The notes under the pieces were generated by a model that searched no databases, had not been told where the DNA came from, and saw nothing but the letters and a program-made list of their open reading frames with translations. From IMG/VR virus record IMGVR_UViG_3300030104_007044, positions 1 to 31,178 of that record: 31,178 bases of DNA; one strand, given 5' to 3'. Origin of the DNA: a virus. This document shows, one piece after another, positions 12,578 through 21,643 of the stretch (position 1 is its first letter; each line of letters begins with the position of its first letter). Made by a program: the position numbers and the translations under genes.

Positions 12578-13017
12578 TTAATACCTAACTCGTCTTCGGT
12601 GATAATTTTAAATCCAATCCTTCTATCATCACAAAACTCTTGGGCAGCTCTCCACTTCGCTTTGTTCACTTCCCAGGTGGTACATTCATAGATGTATGAT
12701 TTTGTCACCCTCTTTCTTTTTACTGGAGGTTTTGTTTGCTTCTTTGGTTTTACCTCAATAACATAGGTTTTAATATCACCCGTGCTCTCCTTTACCTTTA
12801 TGATGAAGTCAGGGAAATACTTATGAACTCTACCATCAACAGGAGATACGTATGGGATATGAAACTCCTCACTTCCCCACTGAAGAATATTCTCATTTAG
12901 ATCACACCAACGACACATCTTCCTCTCCCAGGAGGAACGACATATGATATTGGTATGATCTCCTTTATATTTACTGGGATATGACGGTCTGTATTTACTC
13001 TTGATACTTTCTGCCAT
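12574..13017 (-). CDS. gp4: Head completion protein gp4 (nuclease-fold)
   Basis: 147 aa on the minus strand, the T4 gp4 length (150). KYRPSYPSKYKGDHTNIICRSSWERKMCRWCDLN, WGSEEFHIPYVSP, KYFPDFIIK, YVIEVKPKKQTKPP and ECTTWEVNKAKWRAAQEFCDDRRIGFKIITE align block by block with T4 gp4. The fold is TnsA/restriction-endonuclease-like, with PDF and EVKPK as the D...ExK site. gp4 completes the DNA-filled head before tail joining. A perfect TATAAATA late element lies upstream on the same strand. Confidence 0.94.
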   Translation of the reverse strand: MAESIKSKYRPSYPSKYKGDHTNIICRSSWERKMCRWCDLNENILQWGSEEFHIPYVSPVDGRVHKYFPDFIIKVKESTGDIKTYVIEVKPKKQTKPPVKRKRVTKSYIYECTTWEVNKAKWRAAQEFCDDRRIGFKIITEDELGIK

Positions 13018-13039
13018 ACATAATATATAAGGTAAAAAC

Positions 13040-13047
13040 TATTTATA
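13040..13047 (-). promoter_or_regulatory. T4 late promoter, exact TATAAATA, for the minus-strand block
   Basis: The minus strand reads TATAAATA within the palindrome CTATTTATAG (13039-13048), 22 bases upstream of the gp4 ATG. It also touches the start of the divergent plus-strand gene. Confidence 0.7.
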
Positions 13048-13048
13048 G

Positions 13049-13861
13049 ATGGCACTCACCGATAGACTAGGTAAATCTAAAACGATTGCTGAGATTAAAT
13101 CGTCATTATTAAATCCTGCTCTAACATCACACTTCGATGTTGAGATGCCGTTTCCCTCAGCATTAAGATCAATTCTTGGTGTAAATCAAAGGTCTTTTAA
13201 TTTATCATGTAGTGATGCGAGTCTTCCTGGATCTCAACTCACAACATTTGATATTAATAATGATCGCACTGGTGTCACTGAGACTCATGCATACAGAAGA
13301 CAATTTGATGGTAAACTAGATCTTACATTCTATGTTGATGCAGAAAGATACGCATCAATTCGTTTCTTTGAGGCATGGATATCTTTTATTATGAATGAAG
13401 AATCGGGTGAGGTAGACATCGCAGCAAGAAATTATCACTATCGAGCAAAATATCCAAATGAATATATGATGGATCAGGGATTAAAAATTACCAAGTTTGA
13501 AAGAAGCTATCAAAATCAATTGACTTACAACTTTGTTAGGGCATATCCTGTGGCGATTTCATCAATGACAGTTTCTTATGATGCGTCAAGTTTACTTAAA
13601 TTGACAGTCACGATGAGTTATATTAGATACTATATTAATAGAACTGGTGTTAAAGCCCCTGGTTCTACTCCACCAAATGCTACACAACAGGCAGAAATAA
13701 ATAATCAGTTCTTTACTACTGATCTTGGTGTAGATTTTGGCGCACAAAATTTCACCCCTAACGGTATTGATTTTAATGTCATTGGAGCAGGTAGTGGTGT
13801 CTTCTCTGAGGGTTTCACTAATGATGAGAGAAGACGTATATTTACCTCAGACCTTTTCTGA
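13049..13861 (+). CDS. gp54: Tail-tube-like protein, probably baseplate tube initiator gp54
   Basis: 270 aa. FDVEMPFPS, FNLSCSDASLPGSQLTTFDIN, HAYRRQFDGKLDLTFYVD, YASIRFFEAWISFIMN and a later NFVRAYPVAISSMTVSYDASSLLKLTVTMSYIRYYI give the tube fold shared by T4 gp19 and gp54. Its size and its place next to gp4/gp48 and gp26 favour gp54, which sits on the gp48 ring and nucleates the tube; a separate gp19-like structural role cannot be excluded. The start follows the divergent promoter region directly, with only a weak AAGG upstream. Confidence 0.72.
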   Translation: MALTDRLGKSKTIAEIKSSLLNPALTSHFDVEMPFPSALRSILGVNQRSFNLSCSDASLPGSQLTTFDINNDRTGVTETHAYRRQFDGKLDLTFYVDAERYASIRFFEAWISFIMNEESGEVDIAARNYHYRAKYPNEYMMDQGLKITKFERSYQNQLTYNFVRAYPVAISSMTVSYDASSLLKLTVTMSYIRYYINRTGVKAPGSTPPNATQQAEINNQFFTTDLGVDFGAQNFTPNGIDFNVIGAGSGVFSEGFTNDERRRIFTSDLF

Positions 13862-13869
13862 TAACCCCT

Positions 13870-13876
13870 CTAAATA
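13870..13876 (+). promoter_or_regulatory. T4-like late promoter element for gp26
   Basis: CTAAATA, eight bases after the upstream stop and 26 bases before ATG 13903; AGGA (13895-13898) serves as ribosome site. Confidence 0.5.
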
Positions 13877-13902
13877 AAATTACTGAAACTCTATAGGACA
13901 TT

Positions 13903-14622
13903 ATGCCTTTACCAAAGATTGCCACACCGGTATATGAACTTGAATTGCCATCTACAGGTGATACAATTCAATACAGACCATTCCTTGTGAAAGAGGAAAA
14001 AGTTCTCGTGATTGCTTTAGAGAGTGAGGATACGAAGCAGATCACAACTGCCATTAAGAATGTAATTAAGAACTGTATTCAGACCAAAGGTATTAAGGTA
14101 GAAAATCTTCCAACCTTTGATATTGAATTCCTATTCTTAAACATTAGGGGTAAGTCTGTTGGTGAGGAGATTGAAGTAAATATAACTTGCCCTGATGATG
14201 GTGTGACAGAGGTAAAACAAACGATTAACCTTGATGATATTCAGGTTCAAAAAAATGATGAGCATACTAATCATATTAAAATTGATGATAGTATCATGAT
14301 GGAGATGAAGTATCCATCCCTTGATCAGTTCATTAAAAATAATTTTAATTTTGATGAAAAGAATGCGATGGATCAATCTTTTGATTTGATTGGAACGTGT
14401 ATTGATAAAATTTATACCGAAGATGAGGTATGGGCAACTGAGGATTGCTCCAAGAAAGAGATTACTGATTTCTTGGAACAGATGAATTCATCTCAATTTA
14501 AAGAGATTGAAAAGTTTTTCGAGACTATGCCAAAACTTTCTCATACGATTAAGGTTAAGAACCCCAACACTAAGGTGGTTAGTGATGTTGTAGTTGAGGG
14601 ACTGGCAGGGTTTTTCGCGTAG
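13903..14622 (+). CDS. gp26: Baseplate hub assembly protein gp26
   Basis: 239 aa. MPLPKIATPVYELELPSTGD, IQYRPFLVKEEKVLVIALES, PTFDIEFLFLNIRGKSVGE and NITCPDDG are the standard cyanophage gp26 / T4 baseplate family (I recall PF12322) blocks. In T4 gp26 helps assemble the hub. Length is close to T4 (208 aa) with a slightly longer C-terminus. It is followed two bases later by the gp51-like gene, the usual 26-51-tape-measure order. Confidence 0.87.
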   Translation: MPLPKIATPVYELELPSTGDTIQYRPFLVKEEKVLVIALESEDTKQITTAIKNVIKNCIQTKGIKVENLPTFDIEFLFLNIRGKSVGEEIEVNITCPDDGVTEVKQTINLDDIQVQKNDEHTNHIKIDDSIMMEMKYPSLDQFIKNNFNFDEKNAMDQSFDLIGTCIDKIYTEDEVWATEDCSKKEITDFLEQMNSSQFKEIEKFFETMPKLSHTIKVKNPNTKVVSDVVVEGLAGFFA

Positions 14623-14624
14623 CC

Positions 14625-14801
14625 ATGATCCATATGGATCTGGAGAACTACTATAAACTTAATTTTGCCTTAATGCAGTATCATAAATATTCATTAACTG
14701 AGATTGAAAACTTGATGCCTTGGGAACGAGACATCTATGTTGCTCTATTACAGCAACATCTTGAGGAAGAAGAATTAAAGCAAAAACAAAGGAATGTATA
14801 G
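14625..14801 (+). CDS. gp51: Baseplate hub assembly catalyst gp51-like, 58 aa
   Basis: ATG 14625 to TAG 14799-14801; an internal ATG at 14634 is also possible. The frame reads YYKLNFALMQYHKYSLTEIE, NLMPWERDIYVALLQQHLEE and a charged tail. The LTEIENLMPWERDIYVALL block is that of the short gp51/tape-measure chaperone-type proteins encoded just before phage tape-measure genes. It overlaps the next gene by eight bases. A CATAAATA (14682-14689) inside it may be a late promoter for that gene. Missed by a length-based ORF cut-off. Confidence 0.78.
   Translation: MIHMDLENYYKLNFALMQYHKYSLTEIENLMPWERDIYVALLQQHLEEEELKQKQRNV
14682..14689 (+). promoter_or_regulatory. Possible late promoter element inside gp51
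   Basis: CATAAATA, about 105 bases before the tape-measure-like gene. It matches NATAAATA but could be chance within AT-rich coding sequence. Confidence 0.3.
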
Positions 14802-17508
14802 TATCGACCCACCCTCAGGAGTATTAGATGATAAGATGCCTTGGTATACCGCCAAGGTAGGGGAGTCAACTTGGAATATTGTAAAGGCAAAATTAACGGG
14901 TAAAACACAACCCGATGGGTCGTCATACACATCAACAGTAAATTTATCTGATGCTGATGCTGATAGACTAATTGAAAATATGAAGAAGGATCCCAGAGGG
15001 TATCCTCAATTTAATGATGGTGGTGGGGGGATGTCGTTCTATGATAACTATGAGAAGTATCAGGCATGGTTAGTAGAAACATATCTTGATAAGGAACCAG
15101 AGGAGGAAGAGGAGGAGATACCAGAGGGACTCGATGATCTATTAGGTTCTATTCAGAATGAACCAGTGGAACCGAAGGTAACTGTAATTCAATCTTCTGC
15201 GATTGTACCTTCTAAGTTTTTTGGTGAGGACAGATATGATAAGTATCGTGATGAACTAACTGCTACGGGAACTATTGAGGGTGAATATTTAACACCAGAA
15301 GAAAGAAGGGAAGCATTTAAAAAGAGAAATGATAAAATAGGATTCCAAGAATTTGTAGAGAATATTTTAGATAGAAAAAAATCTGCCGACAAATTCACAT
15401 CAGATAAAACTGAGGTAACGGGTGGCGCTATTGTAAAAGCACCTAAGATTGATCCTGGTAAACTTGTCCCGACTGAAGCGGGAGAGGAAACTGAGGAAAA
15501 TCTTGAGGATATCTTAAAAGGAATTGATGCTATCCTTAATAGCTTAAAGGAACAGGAAAAAACAAAGAAAAAGGCGGCAGAAAAAGAAAGAAAATCTTCA
15601 GAGAAAAAGAAGAGAAAAAAATCTGAGGAAAAATTAGAGACTGGAATATTTAAAGGGTTAGCAAAGGCAACAAATAAAGTTCTGGCACCAGTCAAAGGTC
15701 TATTTGAAAGGATATTTGATTTTATTAAGACAGTTCTTCTTGGTAGGGTGCTCTTTAAAATACTTGAATGGATAGGAGATGAGGGCAATAGGGAGAAATT
15801 AGATGCCATTGGAAAATTCTTAAATAAGACCTGGCCTGCGCTTCTTGCTGCTTACCTATTGTTTGGTAATGGTCTGGGTAGATTTATAACAAGAATAGGC
15901 GCAATGGCATTGAGATTTATTCCAATGATTGCGAAAACTATTTTCTCACTTGCGAAAGCTCATCCATTGGCAGCAGCTGCGATTGCTGGTGCTGGGTTAT
16001 TTGTTGCTGGATATGCGATACCAAAAATGTTCCCCGGAACTGTTGATGAACAGGAAAGAAAAATAGAAGGACTACCAGGGAGTGATGAGGAAAAGATTAA
16101 AAAACTAGAGCAACAAAAAAAGGGACTTAATTTCCTACAAAAAATGCAGGGTGTTGGTGCCGAGATCGATGAACAGATTGAAGCAATAAGGAGTGGACAA
16201 ACAAAGAGTTATGGTTTCTCTGAAGGAGGATTAGTTCCTCAAGGATTTGCTGGTGGTGGTCATGCTCATGGTCGCCCAAGATCATCTGGAACAGACACCA
16301 TTCCCGCCATGCTAACTCCTGGTGAGTTTGTTATGTCTAAGGGTGCGGTCCAAAAATATGGATCTAGCACACTCGCATCAATGAATGCTGCTGGCGGTGG
16401 AACTAATCGCCCTAAATTATTAAAAGGAACTATGTATGCTGCTGGCGGTGGACATACTGAACCAACTGAACCAGCAGAGAAGAATAGACAGACCGCAGAA
16501 AGACAACCTGAAGTTCCAGCAGGTGATTTTGACGTGGAGGGCATTAGTGCGGCACTTGAAAAAGCGACAGGAGTTGCTGCGCCCACAACAGTTCCTACGG
16601 CGACAGTAAAACCCACAGAACCCATCATCCCCACTTCTACCTCTGCTGCTGAATCTTCATCACCCAAATCTTTGATCGCCACTGGTGCTAAGACAACATA
16701 TTATGATCCATCACTCGGTGGAATTAATGCTAGTGGTTATAAAACTCCTGATGGTTTACCTGCTACTTCTACTGGAGAAGGTTATAGACCAGAAGTATTC
16801 TCTGCGGCAGCGTTCCCACCATTACTTAAACTTTTACCCAAAAGTATGACAGTTCCCGCAAGTGGTTTCCCTGGAGGTAGAACACTTAAACAACCATTCC
16901 AAATTCTTGTCACTAAAGGAGATAAAAAAGCAGTTGTACGTGTTAATGATGTTGGACCTGGAGTTGAAGGTCACTCATCTAATCATATGTTAGATTTAAG
17001 TGTAGCCGCAAAAAATTATTTTGGTACTGGAGAAGGATTTAAAATTAATTTTGCAAAGGGAGATGCTAAACTTGGTCCAGTTGAAGGATCTGCTGATAAT
17101 ATAACTGCCCCCTTTAGTGGTAGCGTATCTAAAAATGGACCTGGTGGTTCCGGTACTACTAGTACCAGCACTAGTAGCACATCATCTGGTGATGGTGGTG
17201 GAGCAGCAGCACAAATGTCAGATGCAGATTTAGACAAATACCTTAAAGTTGGTGCGGGTGCTGCTTTTAATTATAATGAAATTAGGGAATCACTTGGAGT
17301 AAAAACTTCCTCAATATCTAGATCATCAAGACCTACAAGCACTGCTGCTGTTCAACAGATGCAGTCTCAACAGACGCAGACGCAGGGTGAAACAAGCACC
17401 CCAACGATGTATGATCCTAGTGAAACTGCTGGTAGGGATGTACCAGATATCGATGCTGATCTGATGGTTTCTATTAGAAAAGTTCAAGTTCTTGGGATAA
17501 CAATATAA
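14794..17508 (+). CDS. Tape-measure-like tail protein with RlpA/DPBB-type domain
   Basis: 904 aa. In order: N-terminal domain with an acidic EEEEEE stretch (about 102-112), a lysine/glutamate coiled-coil region (about 245-285), FDFIKTVLLGRVLFKILEWI (about 308-327), hydrophobic segments (about 348-410), then the tape-measure signature GTDTIPAMLTPGEFVMSKGAV (about 499-519) in a Gly-rich context. Residues about 632-757 resemble a double-psi beta-barrel (RlpA-like): TTYYDP, FPGGRTLKQPFQILV, and RVNDVGPG with Asp719, then LDLSVAAKNYFG. That fold is used by lytic transglycosylases. The tail is Ser/Thr/Gln-rich. Probably in the tail lumen or hub, acting on peptidoglycan at entry. Which of the two giants measures tail length is unclear. 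Confidence 0.78.
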   Translation: MYSIDPPSGVLDDKMPWYTAKVGESTWNIVKAKLTGKTQPDGSSYTSTVNLSDADADRLIENMKKDPRGYPQFNDGGGGMSFYDNYEKYQAWLVETYLDKEPEEEEEEIPEGLDDLLGSIQNEPVEPKVTVIQSSAIVPSKFFGEDRYDKYRDELTATGTIEGEYLTPEERREAFKKRNDKIGFQEFVENILDRKKSADKFTSDKTEVTGGAIVKAPKIDPGKLVPTEAGEETEENLEDILKGIDAILNSLKEQEKTKKKAAEKERKSSEKKKRKKSEEKLETGIFKGLAKATNKVLAPVKGLFERIFDFIKTVLLGRVLFKILEWIGDEGNREKLDAIGKFLNKTWPALLAAYLLFGNGLGRFITRIGAMALRFIPMIAKTIFSLAKAHPLAAAAIAGAGLFVAGYAIPKMFPGTVDEQERKIEGLPGSDEEKIKKLEQQKKGLNFLQKMQGVGAEIDEQIEAIRSGQTKSYGFSEGGLVPQGFAGGGHAHGRPRSSGTDTIPAMLTPGEFVMSKGAVQKYGSSTLASMNAAGGGTNRPKLLKGTMYAAGGGHTEPTEPAEKNRQTAERQPEVPAGDFDVEGISAALEKATGVAAPTTVPTATVKPTEPIIPTSTSAAESSSPKSLIATGAKTTYYDPSLGGINASGYKTPDGLPATSTGEGYRPEVFSAAAFPPLLKLLPKSMTVPASGFPGGRTLKQPFQILVTKGDKKAVVRVNDVGPGVEGHSSNHMLDLSVAAKNYFGTGEGFKINFAKGDAKLGPVEGSADNITAPFSGSVSKNGPGGSGTTSTSTSSTSSGDGGGAAAQMSDADLDKYLKVGAGAAFNYNEIRESLGVKTSSISRSSRPTSTAAVQQMQSQQTQTQGETSTPTMYDPSETAGRDVPDIDADLMVSIRKVQVLGITI

Positions 17509-17511
17509 TCC

Positions 17512-20181
17512 ATGGCAATCTCATCTCAAAAACTACTTCCTGGATCCTCTGACTCTGGAGCAATAACTCCAATTAAATCTAGTGCCATAACGAAGATTAA
17601 ACCAATCTCTTTTAGCACATCTACTGAAGAAGCATCAGGTAGAAAAATACCGGAGATAAAGAAAAAGGTTATAGAGATTGGTAAATTTCTAGAAGGATCT
17701 GTTGCTGCTGAAAAGAAAAATCTTGAGAAGGAAAGAAAGCAAAAACAAAAATTATTGAGAGCAGGAAAGGAAGAAGAGTTAGAGAAGGAACCTGGTAAGA
17801 AAGAAAAAAAGAAAGGAGGAATTAAAGTACCAAAAATAGGGTTCTTTGATAGTATTAAAAAATTTATTATGACAACTCTTCTTGGATTTGTCCTCTTTAG
17901 ACTTGTAGACTTTGCACCCCTTCTTGAAAAAATAGTGCCTTTCATTGCTGGCACCATTGAATTTGTGAGTAATGTTTTACTAGGTATCATAGATGGTCTC
18001 GGAACTTTCTTGTCTTGGGGATTCTCAGTATATGAAGACTCAAGAAAGAAACTAGAAGAATGGGGTGGTGAAGAAGCAATAGCAAGATTTGATGCTCTTG
18101 GTGATGCGCTAGGAAATCTATTCAATGCCATTGCCATTGTCGGTATGACAACGGCAGCTGTTAGTCCTAGAGGTCCAGGAAAAGGTCCAGGAAAAGGTCC
18201 AGGCAAAGGTCCAGGAAAGGGTGGTGTACCTTCTGGTGGACCGACAGGAAAAGGTTTAAATTTTCGTAGGAGTAGAATAACAGGATCCACTTTTGCCAGT
18301 GGAGATAAATTAGCTAACGCAAGGATAGAGAGATTATCACAAGCAGGAAAACTTACATTTGATGGTAAAGGCGTCACTGATATGGGTTATCAGCAGCGCA
18401 AGGGTCAGAGAGATGTAATTAAAAAATATTTTAATAAATTTGGTAGACAAAAAGCGATAGACAGATTTGGTGCTGATACCATCAAAGAGTTGGGTGGTAA
18501 ATATTCTCGCTCTGCCACCACCAACTTTGCTAGAAATGCTTCTGTAAAACTTCTTGGTAGAAGAGGTGCAGGAAAAGCAGCAGGTTTTCTTAATAAGGCA
18601 TCGCTTAAAGCAATCAAGGGTGGATTTGGAAAGATACCTATCTTAGGACCAATTGTTGTTGCGGTCTCATCCTTACTCGCTGGTGAGCCAATAGGTCAGG
18701 CATTATTTAAGGCTGTTGGTGCGGCAGTTGGTGGATTACTTGGAACTGCTATTCCGATTCCTGTTCTTGGTACGATGTTAGGTGAGGTTATTGGAACCTT
18801 TGTTGGAGATTTACTTTACTCATTAATCCTTGGTAAGGGTCCTAGTGAGGCAGGTAGAAAGTTAATGAATGCGATCAAAACTGCCCTGGATGTGGGTGGA
18901 TTGATTGTCAATTTCTTCAAGGAAGGATTTGGTAGATTTATTAATCAGGTATTTGAGAAAGATGCGGTCACAATACCAACTGGATTTCCATTTCGTCGGA
19001 CAGCTGCTACTAAGATAGTAGAATTTTTGAATATGAAGGATTTCCTTAGGCAGCGAGGATATGTTGATAATAAAGATCAGGTAACCAAATTTCCAAATCT
19101 TCTCAATCTAGTCAATCCTTTTGCTTATATACCGATGCTGGGTGCGGCATTCTTTCCTAAAATATTTGGACAAGTACAATCTCCCGCACTAGTTCCTGGT
19201 CCAGCGGTTACGGTGGACGAAGGTAGGGAAAAACCAAAAAGACAAGCATCTACAACAACACAGATAGCAGGTCCACAGAGTGGGATGCCGCCAGAAAAAG
19301 TGGCTCCCTCAGGAAAAGCCAGTATGAATATTAATGATAAAGGTAGTGCTCTCTATCTACACTGGACTGCTGGAAATTATACCAGCACTGGTGGACCCTA
19401 TCATACAGTCTTCACTGGTGATGGCACGATGCACCGCAAATTTGAGTATGGATCAAGCACTGGTGGTCACACATATAATAGAAACGGTGGTGGTTCTATC
19501 GGACTATCTCTTGCTGCTAACCCAGATAAGGGAATGTGGCCAACCGAGGAACAAAGAGTCGCAATGGCAAAAGAAGGAGCAAGAATTGCGACAAAATGGG
19601 GTTGGACTAAAGCGGATATTACCACTAAGAACGTGATGACTCATGGTGAGGCAGGATCAAACATTGATGGATATAATGCACACACTAACTATGGTCCCTT
19701 TGGTAGAGGACGCTCTGACACTGATAAGAGTAAAGATGCAACATCAGTTGGTGCGATAGCAGATGTAGAACGTTGGGACTTAGATAAACTTAATAGTCAT
19801 AATGACTTGTATGGTAGTGGTGGTGATGAGATGCGTAATAGAATTAAAGGATTTATGAGAATGGGCGGAGCTACAAAAGGAAGAGGTCTCTACATGATGG
19901 CAGAGGAGGGTAAAGAATTTGTAATTGATGCTGACTCAACCAGAGCATTGGAGGGAACCTTCCCCGGATTATTGAGAGCACTTAACAAAGCAGATGGTAA
20001 TGAAGCAATTGAAATACTGAAATCATATGCGGATTATGAACTGGCAGAGGTGGTTCCTATTGTGGTTGAAAAACCAGTTCCGGTTCCGGTCCCTATGGGA
20101 GGAGGTGAAGAAAAATCTAGTAACCTCAATACTGTTATTAGTGGAAGTTCTTTCTCAGATATCCTTTACAAAGGTGGTTAA
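17512..20181 (+). CDS. Tape-measure-like tail protein with N-acetylmuramoyl-L-alanine amidase domain
   Basis: 889 aa, paralogous in layout to the gene before it: a Lys/Glu coiled coil (about 55-105), then GFFDSIKKFIMTTLLGFVLF (about 112-131) matching FDFIKTVLLGRVLF of its neighbour, and hydrophobic helices. It has a GPGK x4 repeat (221-236) and Gly/Ala-rich membrane-like helices (about 375-445). Residues about 605-770 form an Amidase_2/PGRP domain: LHWTAG (His617), GGHTYNRNGGGSIGL (His653), VMTHGEAG (His711) and ERWDLDKL (Asp756), with His617, His711 and Asp756 the probable zinc ligands. The C-terminus has a tape-measure-like YMMAEEGKEFVIDADS. It would cut the host cell wall during injection. 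Confidence 0.82.
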   Translation: MAISSQKLLPGSSDSGAITPIKSSAITKIKPISFSTSTEEASGRKIPEIKKKVIEIGKFLEGSVAAEKKNLEKERKQKQKLLRAGKEEELEKEPGKKEKKKGGIKVPKIGFFDSIKKFIMTTLLGFVLFRLVDFAPLLEKIVPFIAGTIEFVSNVLLGIIDGLGTFLSWGFSVYEDSRKKLEEWGGEEAIARFDALGDALGNLFNAIAIVGMTTAAVSPRGPGKGPGKGPGKGPGKGGVPSGGPTGKGLNFRRSRITGSTFASGDKLANARIERLSQAGKLTFDGKGVTDMGYQQRKGQRDVIKKYFNKFGRQKAIDRFGADTIKELGGKYSRSATTNFARNASVKLLGRRGAGKAAGFLNKASLKAIKGGFGKIPILGPIVVAVSSLLAGEPIGQALFKAVGAAVGGLLGTAIPIPVLGTMLGEVIGTFVGDLLYSLILGKGPSEAGRKLMNAIKTALDVGGLIVNFFKEGFGRFINQVFEKDAVTIPTGFPFRRTAATKIVEFLNMKDFLRQRGYVDNKDQVTKFPNLLNLVNPFAYIPMLGAAFFPKIFGQVQSPALVPGPAVTVDEGREKPKRQASTTTQIAGPQSGMPPEKVAPSGKASMNINDKGSALYLHWTAGNYTSTGGPYHTVFTGDGTMHRKFEYGSSTGGHTYNRNGGGSIGLSLAANPDKGMWPTEEQRVAMAKEGARIATKWGWTKADITTKNVMTHGEAGSNIDGYNAHTNYGPFGRGRSDTDKSKDATSVGAIADVERWDLDKLNSHNDLYGSGGDEMRNRIKGFMRMGGATKGRGLYMMAEEGKEFVIDADSTRALEGTFPGLLRALNKADGNEAIEILKSYADYELAEVVPIVVEKPVPVPVPMGGGEEKSSNLNTVISGSSFSDILYKGG
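18172..18219 (+). repeat. Tandem 12-bp repeat encoding (GPGK)4
   Basis: Four in-frame copies of GGTCCAGGAAAA, differing only at the last bases of copies three and four. The product is a basic glycine-proline linker at residues 221-236 of the amidase-bearing tail protein. Confidence 0.9.
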
Positions 20182-20184
20182 ATA
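20178..20184 (+). promoter_or_regulatory. T4-like late promoter element for the gp27-like gene
   Basis: TTAAATA including the TAA stop of the upstream gene, 19 bases before ATG 20204. Confidence 0.4.
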
Positions 20185-20203
20185 GATATAAGAGGCAATA
20201 CTT

Positions 20204-21634
20204 ATGGCATCCACTAAAGTCACAACTGCTCAAGCCACCCCGGCATCGGTAGAAAAAATAGATATTCTTTCATCTAAAACTCCAGGGAAAACTGTATCTG
20301 TTTTAAATGGTTTAATTGAAATAAGATACTATGAAAGTATCCTACAGGATTCGGTTATGGCTACTGTTAGTTTTGTTGACTCTGGTAATACAATCGAGGA
20401 TGAAAAAGGAGTGATAAAAAGTGCCCTTGAAGGACTTCCGATTGTGGGATCAGAGAGGGTAGAATTTAGTATGACTGATAATAATGAAAATAAACTTGAG
20501 TATACCTTTCGTGTAAATAAGGTTACACCAATTATGGATAACACCAGAGAGTCTGTTGTCTCATTAAAGTTGGTATCTGAGGAATTTGAACTCAATGAAG
20601 AGGTGAGAATAAATAAGAGATTTGATGGGAAACCATCCGATGCTGTTAAAAGGATACTAACAGAGTTTTTAAAAACCGAAAAAGATATAAGTGATATTGA
20701 AGAGTCAACCGAATGTGGGATAATACCCGCACAGAAGAAACCATTCTATGCTTTGAATTGGTTGTCTCAGAGATGTGCTCCTGTAGGTAAGGAAGGAACA
20801 ACGGCAGGATTTTTCTTTTACGAAACTTCTAAAGGATATCACTTTAAATCAATTGATACACTACTATCCCAGGAGAAGAAAAAGTCTATCATCTATAATG
20901 AAACAACTGATAATAGGGGTGCGGATATTCCTGAGGGATATGATATAACAGCACTGTCATATTATAAGGACAACAGGATTGATGTTCAAAGAAAATTAGA
21001 ATCTGGATTTCAAACAACTAGAATGATTTCTTTTGATTTGTTGGATTGTAGTTATCAGGTATCAAATCCAAAACTGACTGATAATGAACAGTCATTATCT
21101 CTTGGGGGTAAGGAACTACCTAAGATGAGTGATGAGATAAAATCCGAAGGTATGAAATATTCAAGGACAATATATTGTATTCGGGATACCGGATCTTTAC
21201 CATCGGGTAGTACCCAAGAGCAACTAGAAAAGTCAAAGGATGAAAACTTTAAGATAGACAAGATTAAAAATCAGGCTGTTATGCGCTATAATTCATTGTA
21301 TGCTGCTACGGTTGAGATCACCATACCAGGAGATTTTTCCCTACATGCGGGAAACGCAGTTTATTTTGATGCGCCCTCACCCCAACAGGATACAAAAAAT
21401 GACGATGTTGACCGTCAAATTGGCGGACTATATATTATATCGGCATTATGTCATTTAGTTAACGCACAAGGGACTTATACTAAACTTAATTTAGTAAGAG
21501 ATTCCTTCGGTAGAAAAGCAGGGAAAGAACCAGAAACTGGTAAACCAGTCACTGAAACAAAAATTCCTGGTGTACAACCGTCCTATCAACGAACAGCTTC
21601 ATACGCATCGTATGATACTGTAACTACATTTTAA
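20204..21634 (+). CDS. gp27: Baseplate central hub protein, gp27-like
   Basis: 476 aa. VSVLNGLIEIRYYESILQDSVMATVSFVD near the N-terminus, INKRFDGKPSDAVKRILTEFL, FYALNWLSQRCAP, FFFYETSKGYHFKSIDTL, and a C-terminal DFSLHAGNAVYFDAP...IGGLYIISALCH strand set are the layout of T4 gp27 / phage gpD hub proteins (T4 gp27 391 aa). The hub connects the tube to the gp5 needle, and the gene lies two places before gp5, consistent with this. Sequence identity with T4 is low, so the name is by pattern and position. C-terminal 45 residues are disordered. Confidence 0.68.
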   Translation: MASTKVTTAQATPASVEKIDILSSKTPGKTVSVLNGLIEIRYYESILQDSVMATVSFVDSGNTIEDEKGVIKSALEGLPIVGSERVEFSMTDNNENKLEYTFRVNKVTPIMDNTRESVVSLKLVSEEFELNEEVRINKRFDGKPSDAVKRILTEFLKTEKDISDIEESTECGIIPAQKKPFYALNWLSQRCAPVGKEGTTAGFFFYETSKGYHFKSIDTLLSQEKKKSIIYNETTDNRGADIPEGYDITALSYYKDNRIDVQRKLESGFQTTRMISFDLLDCSYQVSNPKLTDNEQSLSLGGKELPKMSDEIKSEGMKYSRTIYCIRDTGSLPSGSTQEQLEKSKDENFKIDKIKNQAVMRYNSLYAATVEITIPGDFSLHAGNAVYFDAPSPQQDTKNDDVDRQIGGLYIISALCHLVNAQGTYTKLNLVRDSFGRKAGKEPETGKPVTETKIPGVQPSYQRTASYASYDTVTTF

Positions 21635-21643
21635 ATATAAACT

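Noticed and set aside
14682-14689. CATAAATA inside gp51 as a firm late promoter
   Set aside because: Kept only at low confidence: it lies in AT-rich coding DNA about 105 bases from the next start, unlike the close-set elements elsewhere.
15189-15809. Minus-strand open frame of 206 codons in the first tape-measure-like gene
   Set aside because: Ser/Phe-rich complement of the Lys/Glu coiled-coil coding region; no start signal or recognisable motif.
18172-18219. Tandem repeat as a CRISPR-like or phase-variation tract
   Set aside because: Four short in-frame 12-bp units without spacers; changes in copy number keep the frame, so it is a protein linker.
17526-18377. Long minus-strand open frame (283 codons) within the amidase-bearing tail gene
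   Set aside because: Shadow of the plus-strand gene: Ser/Pro/Phe-rich low-complexity translation mirroring Lys/Glu/Gly codons, no ribosome site and no domain.
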